Assembly (NCBI RefSeq): GCF_020614395.1
Contig: NZ_CP085324.1
Span: forward strand, 1,245,564 to 1,309,563
DNA from: Salarchaeum japonicum
GTDB taxonomy: Archaea > Halobacteriota > Halobacteria > Halobacteriales > Halobacteriaceae
Direction of reading: 5' to 3'
DNA: 64,000 nucleotides
The position numbers and the translations under genes were made by a program. Shown here one piece after another: positions 59,406-64,000 of the stretch. The first letter of the stretch is position 1. Every line of letters starts with the position of its first letter. Under the pieces are notes generated by a model. That model was not told the DNA's origin. It saw only the letters and a program-made list of their open reading frames with translations, and searched no databases.

Positions 59406-61189
59406 TCCTCGGGCGACTCGACGCCCGTGAACTCGAAGCGCGCGCCGCCGGAGTCGCTCTCCCCGATGGAGACCGTCCAGCCGTGCGCGAGCGCTATCTG
59501 TTTGATGCTCACCATCCCGAACCCGGTGCCGTCCTCCTTGGTGGTGTACCCGGGTTTGAACACGCGCTCGCGTTCCTCGACGGGGATGCCGGGGCCGTCG
59601 TCCTCGTAGTAGAAGCCGCCGGGGAGCGCGCCGACCCGCATCGCGGTGTCCGCGTCCGCGTGTTCGACCGTGTTCTTCACGAGGTTGTCCGCGAGTCGGA
59701 CGAGCGCGCGTTCGTCCGCCAGCACGCGCTTCGACTCCACGACCGTGAGGGACGCGGGTTCGGTCTCGAACGCGTCCCACGACCGGAACACGTTCGCGAT
59801 GTCCACGGGTTCCACGTCCGTCACGAGGTCGCCCTGCCGCATCACGTTCGAGAGGTCGCTGATGAGCGCGCTCAGCCTGTCGGCGGCGCGCCGCGCGTCG
59901 TCCAACCGGGATTCGTCGCCGTCGCGCGCCAGCTCGATGTTCCCCTTCAACACCGTGAGCGGCGTCTTCAGGTCGTGCGAGAGCACCTGCCCGAAGTCGT
60001 GCAGCCACTCCAGTTGCTCTTCGATGGCGATGGTGCGCTCCTTGCGCTTCGTTATCTGGCGCTGGAACCCGACGAAGTTCACCGTCTCGCCCGCGTCGTC
60101 CCGCACCGGCGACACCTCCACGAGGTTCCAGAACGGCTCGCCGGACTTCGTGTAGTTCAGAATCTCCGTCATCACCGTCTCCTCGTTCTCGACCGCCTCC
60201 CGGAGTTCGCGAACCGTCGAGGGGTCGGTCTCCGGGCCCTGGAGGAACCGACAGTTCCGACCCATCGCCTCCTCGCGCCCGTAGCCCGTCATCTCCGTGA
60301 ACCCCTCGTTCACGTACACGATGGGGTTGTCCTCCCGAGTGGGGTCGGTGATGACGACGCCGACGGACGTGGCGTCGAGCGCGCGGTCGCGAATCGCGAG
60401 GTCTTCGAGCAAGTCCTCCTCCTCGGTGAGGTCTTCGACGACGCAGACGTGCCCGCCGTCAGCCAACTGCGTCAACACGAGTCGCTCCGGAACGGTGCGG
60501 CCGGATTTCGTCACGCCTGTCGCGCGCCCCCGCCACGACCCCGTCGCTTCGAGTTCGGGCAGGATGTCGGTCTCGAACCGCGCGCGCTCCTCTCGGCTGT
60601 ACAGCGCAGACCAGTGCGTGCCGACGAGTTCCTCCCGCGTCCGCTCGTACACCTCGGCGTACGCCGGGTTCAGGTAGCGGTACGTGCCGTCCGCGTCGAT
60701 GATGCCGATGCCCTCCTGCGCGGACTCGATGGCGAGGAAGCCCTGTCGAACCTGGGACTCCGCCCAGTGCTTCTCGACGAGCGTCTCTATCTTGTTCGCG
60801 AGCACGGGGTAGACGTCCGCGCCGTCCTTCTGGAGGTACTCGTCCACGCCCGCGGAGATGGCGCGGCTCGCTATCTCCTCGTTGCCCTTCCCCGTGAACA
60901 GCACGAACGGAACCTGGCAGTCGTCCGCGCGGAGCGAGTGCAGGAGGTCGAGACCGTTCGACTCGGGCATGTCGTAGTCGCTCACGATGCAGTCGTACTC
61001 GCGTTCCTGAATGTGGTCGCGAACCTCACTGGGGTCGCTCACTCCCGTAATCGTCACGTCGTCGAGTTCGCGTTCGAGGAACCGCGTCGATAACTCCACG
61101 GTCGCCTCGTCGTCGTCGACGAGGAGCACGCGTATCGTGCGGTTGTCCGGGCTGAACGAGACGATGTCGTTCAGCGGCGACGAAGCCAT
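59402..61189 (-). CDS. REC-PAS hybrid histidine kinase
   Basis: The protein has 595 residues. The receiver (about 20-135) has RVLLVDDDEATVEL, CIVSDYDMPESNG, VLFTGKGNEEIA. Two PAS domains follow (about 150-255 and 270-385); the second has GRNCRFLQGPETDPST, the LOV flavin-cysteine motif, so light or redox sensing is possible. The kinase core is FGQVLSHDLKTPLTVLKGN (His about 400), NLVKNTVEHAD, DDGPGIP and GTGFGMVS. Third relative of the kinases at 38559 and 45822. Confidence 0.86.
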   Translation of the reverse strand: MASSPLNDIVSFSPDNRTIRVLLVDDDEATVELSTRFLERELDDVTITGVSDPSEVRDHIQEREYDCIVSDYDMPESNGLDLLHSLRADDCQVPFVLFTGKGNEEIASRAISAGVDEYLQKDGADVYPVLANKIETLVEKHWAESQVRQGFLAIESAQEGIGIIDADGTYRYLNPAYAEVYERTREELVGTHWSALYSREERARFETDILPELEATGSWRGRATGVTKSGRTVPERLVLTQLADGGHVCVVEDLTEEEDLLEDLAIRDRALDATSVGVVITDPTREDNPIVYVNEGFTEMTGYGREEAMGRNCRFLQGPETDPSTVRELREAVENEETVMTEILNYTKSGEPFWNLVEVSPVRDDAGETVNFVGFQRQITKRKERTIAIEEQLEWLHDFGQVLSHDLKTPLTVLKGNIELARDGDESRLDDARRAADRLSALISDLSNVMRQGDLVTDVEPVDIANVFRSWDAFETEPASLTVVESKRVLADERALVRLADNLVKNTVEHADADTAMRVGALPGGFYYEDDGPGIPVEERERVFKPGYTTKEDGTGFGMVSIKQIALAHGWTVSIGESDSGGARFEFTGVESPED

Positions 61190-61276
61190 ACCCCGTCACA
61201 GCACGCCCGCGTATATAGACTGACGGATGTCCTACACGCTTCCACGCGATTAAAATAAGGTTGGGGCGGGCGTGGG

Positions 61277-62398
61277 CTACTCGTCGCGGTCGCCGCCGGG
61301 TTCGTGGCCGGGGAGGCTGACGACGTTCTCGCGGCCGATGCGGATGCGGCTGAGTTCGCCCTCCTCCTCCATCTCGGAGAGCAACATGCTCACCTTGGAC
61401 TTCGACCAGTCCGTCTCCTCGACTATCTGCACCTGCCGCATGCGGCCGCCGTGGTCTTCGATCAGGCCGCGCACGCGGTCTTCGTCCGACTGCAGTTCCT
61501 CGTCCGGCACCGCGGGCTCCGTCGGTGCGCCGGTTCCGCCACCCGTCTCGTCGCCGCCGTCGGTCGAGTCGTCGCGCCGGGAGCGCCACCCGACGACGCC
61601 GGCGACGACGGCGAGCGCGAGCACGACGGCGAGCAGGGCGTAGAGCGCCCACGGGAACCCGCCGGACGACTCGGTCTCCGGCGGCCCGCCACCGGTGGTC
61701 GTGCCGTCGGTCGTCGCGGTCGTCGTGTTCGTCGGGAGCGGTGCGGTGGTGAACGTCGCTTGCGGGCGTTCGTCCGCGAACTCGGTCGGCCCGAACCACG
61801 TCACGGAGTCGCTCTCCGCGACCGTCTCGCCCGCCATCGAGTCCGGTTCCGGGCTGACGGACGCGAACCGCACGCCCTCGCCGGCTTCGAGGACGAGGCG
61901 CTGGCTCTCCCCGACGTACAGCCCGCCCTCGAACAGGTCGCCGACGACCACCCGGTCAGCCTGCACGCGAGCGAAGTTCGTCCACGTGAACGACATCTCG
62001 ACCACGCCGAGGTTGTCGTTCAGTCCCGTGACGCGCGCCGACCGCGAGAACGCCGTGGCGTTCATCGACCGCTCGGAGACGTTCTCCCCGTCCGCGACCA
62101 GCGCCCCCGCCCTGTCCTGGAAGTTCTCGTAGAGCGGGAGCGTCTCGTTCTCGAAGCGAGCCGCGAACTCGCGGAAGTCCGCGCGCTGGGAGTCGTTTTC
62201 GAGCGGCGTCCGGTACTGGAACGTCCACTGCGCCGACCCGTCCGCCGCGACGGTGATGGTGAAGTGAACGCTCGAAAACGAGGGGTCGTCGGCGGTGCCG
62301 ACGCTGTCCGCGTCCCCGAGGCCGCTCGCGGGCGTCACGCCGACGATCAGGGCGCTCGCGACGAGGAGCGCGCAGACCGCGGCGGTGACCCGAGACAT
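61277..62398 (-). CDS. Membrane-anchored winged-helix regulator (DUF7345/DUF7343 type)
   Basis: The protein has 373 residues. A signal peptide (residues 1-26), an extracellular beta-rich domain (about 40-215: SVHFTITVAADGSAQWTFQYRTPL, VVEMSFTWTNF), a Thr-rich stalk, one membrane helix (about 252-275, FPWALYALLAVVLALAVV) and a cytosolic winged helix (about 305-373: RVRGLIEDHGGRMRQVQIVEETDWSKSKVSMLLSEMEEEGEL). This is the haloarchaeal layout of surface sensors tied directly to a DNA-binding domain. Target genes unknown; the neighbours are a kinase and an ABC operon. Confidence 0.8.
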   Translation of the reverse strand: MSRVTAAVCALLVASALIVGVTPASGLGDADSVGTADDPSFSSVHFTITVAADGSAQWTFQYRTPLENDSQRADFREFAARFENETLPLYENFQDRAGALVADGENVSERSMNATAFSRSARVTGLNDNLGVVEMSFTWTNFARVQADRVVVGDLFEGGLYVGESQRLVLEAGEGVRFASVSPEPDSMAGETVAESDSVTWFGPTEFADERPQATFTTAPLPTNTTTATTDGTTTGGGPPETESSGGFPWALYALLAVVLALAVVAGVVGWRSRRDDSTDGGDETGGGTGAPTEPAVPDEELQSDEDRVRGLIEDHGGRMRQVQIVEETDWSKSKVSMLLSEMEEEGELSRIRIGRENVVSLPGHEPGGDRDE

Positions 62399-62630
62399 AC
62401 CCCGGACTCGGTGCCAGCGAACCAAATGTCTAGGGATTCTCGCGGACGGAACGGGGTCGTCCGGCAGGTATTGCAGGTGTCGCGTGCGCTCCGCGAGCGC
62501 CGGAACCGGGTCGTCCGGCGGGCTGTCGGGCGCGGGCGGACGGAACGGCCGTTCACGGGCGGAACGAGACCGGCGTAACGGCTGACGCGGTAGTTCGTGT
62601 TTTGACACCGCTAGCCGTACGGTGGGTACG

Positions 62631-63614
62631 ATGAATCGACGAGCGTTCCTCGGCGCGACGGGTGCGGCCGCCGCGTCGTTGACGGCTGGCTGCATCGGAA
62701 GCGGAATCGTCGGCGGGTCGCGCACCGTCACCCTCGACTACGCCTACTACAACCCCGTGAGCCTCGTGCTCCGGGAGAAGGGCTGGGTGGGCGAGGAGTT
62801 CGAAGACAGCGACGCGAGCGTCGAGTGGGTGTTGAGCCTCGGGAGCAACCAGGCGAACCAGTACTCCCAGAGCGGGGAGGCGCAGGCAGCATCCACTGCG
62901 GGCATCGCGGCGCTGATGGCGCGCTCGAACGGCGTCCCCATCCGCACGGGCTACATCTACTCGCGGCCCGAGTGGACCGCGCTCGTCGCGAAATCGAGCA
63001 GCGACATCTCGGAGGTCGCCGACCTCGAAGGGAAGTCCGTCGCCGCGACGCTCGGCACCGACCCCCACTTCTTCCTCCTGCAGGCGCTCGACACCGCGGG
63101 CCTCAGCGAGAGCGACGTGGACATCGTCGACCTCCAGCACCCCGAGGGCCAGGACGCCCTCCTCCAGGACGAAGTGGACGCGTGGGCGGGCCTCGACCCC
63201 CACATGGCCGAACTCCAGCTCGAACACGACGTGGAGCTGTTCTTCCGGCGGCCCGAGTTCAACACGAACGGCACCCTGAACTTCCTCGAAGGCTTCCTCC
63301 AGAACCACCCCGAGGACGTGAACCGCGTGCTCCGGGCGTACGAGCGCGGCCGGGAGTGGGCCATCGAGAACCCCGAGGAGACGGTGTCCATCCTCGCGAG
63401 CGCCTCGGAGATGTCGAAGCCGGTCGCGCGGAAGGTGTTCACCGACCGCACCGACCTCTCCGCGCCCATCCCGGGCGACCAGCACCGCTCCCTGCTCTCC
63501 GACCTCGCGCCCATCCTCCAGGAGAAGGGCTTCGTCGATTCGAGCGTCGACCTCCAGGCGGCCATCGACGAACTCGTCCGGCCGTCCATCTCCGAGTCGG
63601 TGGTGAACGGATGA
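62631..63614 (+). CDS. ABC transporter substrate-binding lipoprotein (nitrate/sulfonate/taurine type)
   Basis: The protein has 327 residues from the ATG at 62631. The signal is Tat-like (MNRRAFLGATGAAAASLTAG) with the lipobox Cys at about 21. The mature protein is of the SsuA/TauA/NrtA class: LDYAYYNPVSLVLREKGWVGEEF, SEVADLEGKSVAATLGTDPHFFLLQAL, DALLQDEVDAWAGLDPHMAELQ. It binds a sulfonate, nitrate, thiamine precursor or similar anion outside. Its TGA overlaps the start of the permease gene. In 62399-62630 I see no gene. Confidence 0.84.
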   Translation: MNRRAFLGATGAAAASLTAGCIGSGIVGGSRTVTLDYAYYNPVSLVLREKGWVGEEFEDSDASVEWVLSLGSNQANQYSQSGEAQAASTAGIAALMARSNGVPIRTGYIYSRPEWTALVAKSSSDISEVADLEGKSVAATLGTDPHFFLLQALDTAGLSESDVDIVDLQHPEGQDALLQDEVDAWAGLDPHMAELQLEHDVELFFRRPEFNTNGTLNFLEGFLQNHPEDVNRVLRAYERGREWAIENPEETVSILASASEMSKPVARKVFTDRTDLSAPIPGDQHRSLLSDLAPILQEKGFVDSSVDLQAAIDELVRPSISESVVNG

Positions 63615-64000
63615 GCACGCGGACGTACGGCCTCGCGGACGTGTCGCTCGACCGCGCGCGCTGGATACTCGGCCTCGTCGTGCCGGCGTTCCTCGTGGTC
63701 GGCTGGCACGTCGCGGTCGTGACGGGCGTCTTCCCGCCCTACCAGCTCCCGAAACCCCTGGCAGTGCTGGAGACGCTGTACTCGCTCGCGGCGTCGGGAC
63801 AGCTCGCCACGCACGTCTCCGTCACCGTCCAGCGCGTCTTCTTCGGGTGCGTCGTCGGGATGACGCTCGCCGTCCTCCTCGGCACGCTCACCGGCATCTC
63901 GCGGACGGCGAGCGCGCTCCTCGACCCGCTCTTCCAGAGCCTGAAGAACATCCCGTCGCTCGCGTGGGTGCCGCTGTTCCTGCTCTGGTTCGGCATCGGC
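63611..64000 (+). CDS. ABC transporter permease (SsuC type), 5' part
   Basis: ATG at 63611 overlaps the binding-protein stop (ATGA). The 130 residues in the window have two or three membrane helices (ILGLVVPAFLVVGWHVAVV near 20), THVSVTVQRVFFGCVVGMTLAVLLGTLTG and LLDPLFQSLKNIPSLAWVPLFLLWFGIG, which is the conserved SsuC/TauC/NrtB sequence just before the EAA loop. The gene continues past the window, where an ATPase gene is expected. Confidence 0.85.
   Translation, partial: MSTRTYGLADVSLDRARWILGLVVPAFLVVGWHVAVVTGVFPPYQLPKPLAVLETLYSLAASGQLATHVSVTVQRVFFGCVVGMTLAVLLGTLTGISRTASALLDPLFQSLKNIPSLAWVPLFLLWFGIG

Overview
The window is a 64-kb piece of a haloarchaeal (class Halobacteria) genome; I cannot name the genus. 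The evidence is the high GC content, strongly acidic proteins, mostly leaderless genes with a TATA element about 26 bases before the start codon, many ATGA stop/start overlaps, Tat-type and lipobox signal peptides, RdfA, DUF7344/HalOD1 remnants, TFS, and REC-PAS histidine kinases. There is one RNA gene, a tRNA-Glu(CTC) on the minus strand. I see no rRNA, CRISPR array, transposase or integrase.

Layout. 1-5 kb: an S9-type propeller peptidase (cut by the window edge) with a proline iminopeptidase, then an SMC/Rad50-like ATPase coupled to the cell-shape factor RdfA, then an Lrp-type regulator. 5-10.5 kb: an M19 dipeptidase, a MATE exporter behind a TetR-like operator, a TRAM protein, a 57-residue membrane protein and a 7TM histidine kinase. 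10.5-20.5 kb: four minus-strand transcription units, each preceded by the same 16-bp palindrome TTTAGG-N4-CCTAAA, which resembles a DtxR/Idr iron box. They encode a Dol-P-sugar-synthase-like GT2, a GMC oxidoreductase with its Tat-exported subunit, a ferric-iron ABC transporter with a GT39-like membrane glycosyltransferase as fourth gene, and a homologue of plant reversibly glycosylated polypeptide. This apparent iron-starvation glycan and sugar-oxidation locus is the most striking system here.

20.5-30 kb: a Tat-exported PQQ-like propeller, a Zn/Cd-type P1B ATPase, a 10-TM metal exporter (ArsP_2 family), an MFS carrier, a lipoprotein, a tandem universal stress protein and a YccF protein. 30.9-38.3 kb: a sulfane-sulfur and thiol-redox cluster: thioredoxin reductase, two thioredoxins, a small two-cysteine HTH regulator, TauE/SafE with DUF7512, rhodanese-MBL, two YeeE/YedE half-transporters, TusA, DsrE-like and DUF302. 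Nearly every unit has a copy of an ACAATAYTGT-like element, best seen at DUF302, where 9-bp inverted repeats flank the TATA box.

38.5-51.5 kb: REC-PAS histidine kinases, small membrane and lipoproteins, a flippase-like protein, cytochrome bd oxidase (cydAB), a DICT protein and a one-chain SufS-SufU fusion. 51.5-57.25 kb: a metal-resistance segment (CopB-type ATPase, YHS permease, SHOCT protein) with looser codon use and decayed genes (DoxX, DUF7344, HalOD1), bounded by 29-bp perfect direct repeats. 57.3-64 kb: a SpoIIAA-like protein, a TFS paralogue without the catalytic hairpin, tRNA-Glu, a Na/Ca exchanger, a third REC-PAS kinase, a membrane-anchored winged-helix protein, and the start of an SsuA/SsuC-type ABC operon that runs off the window.
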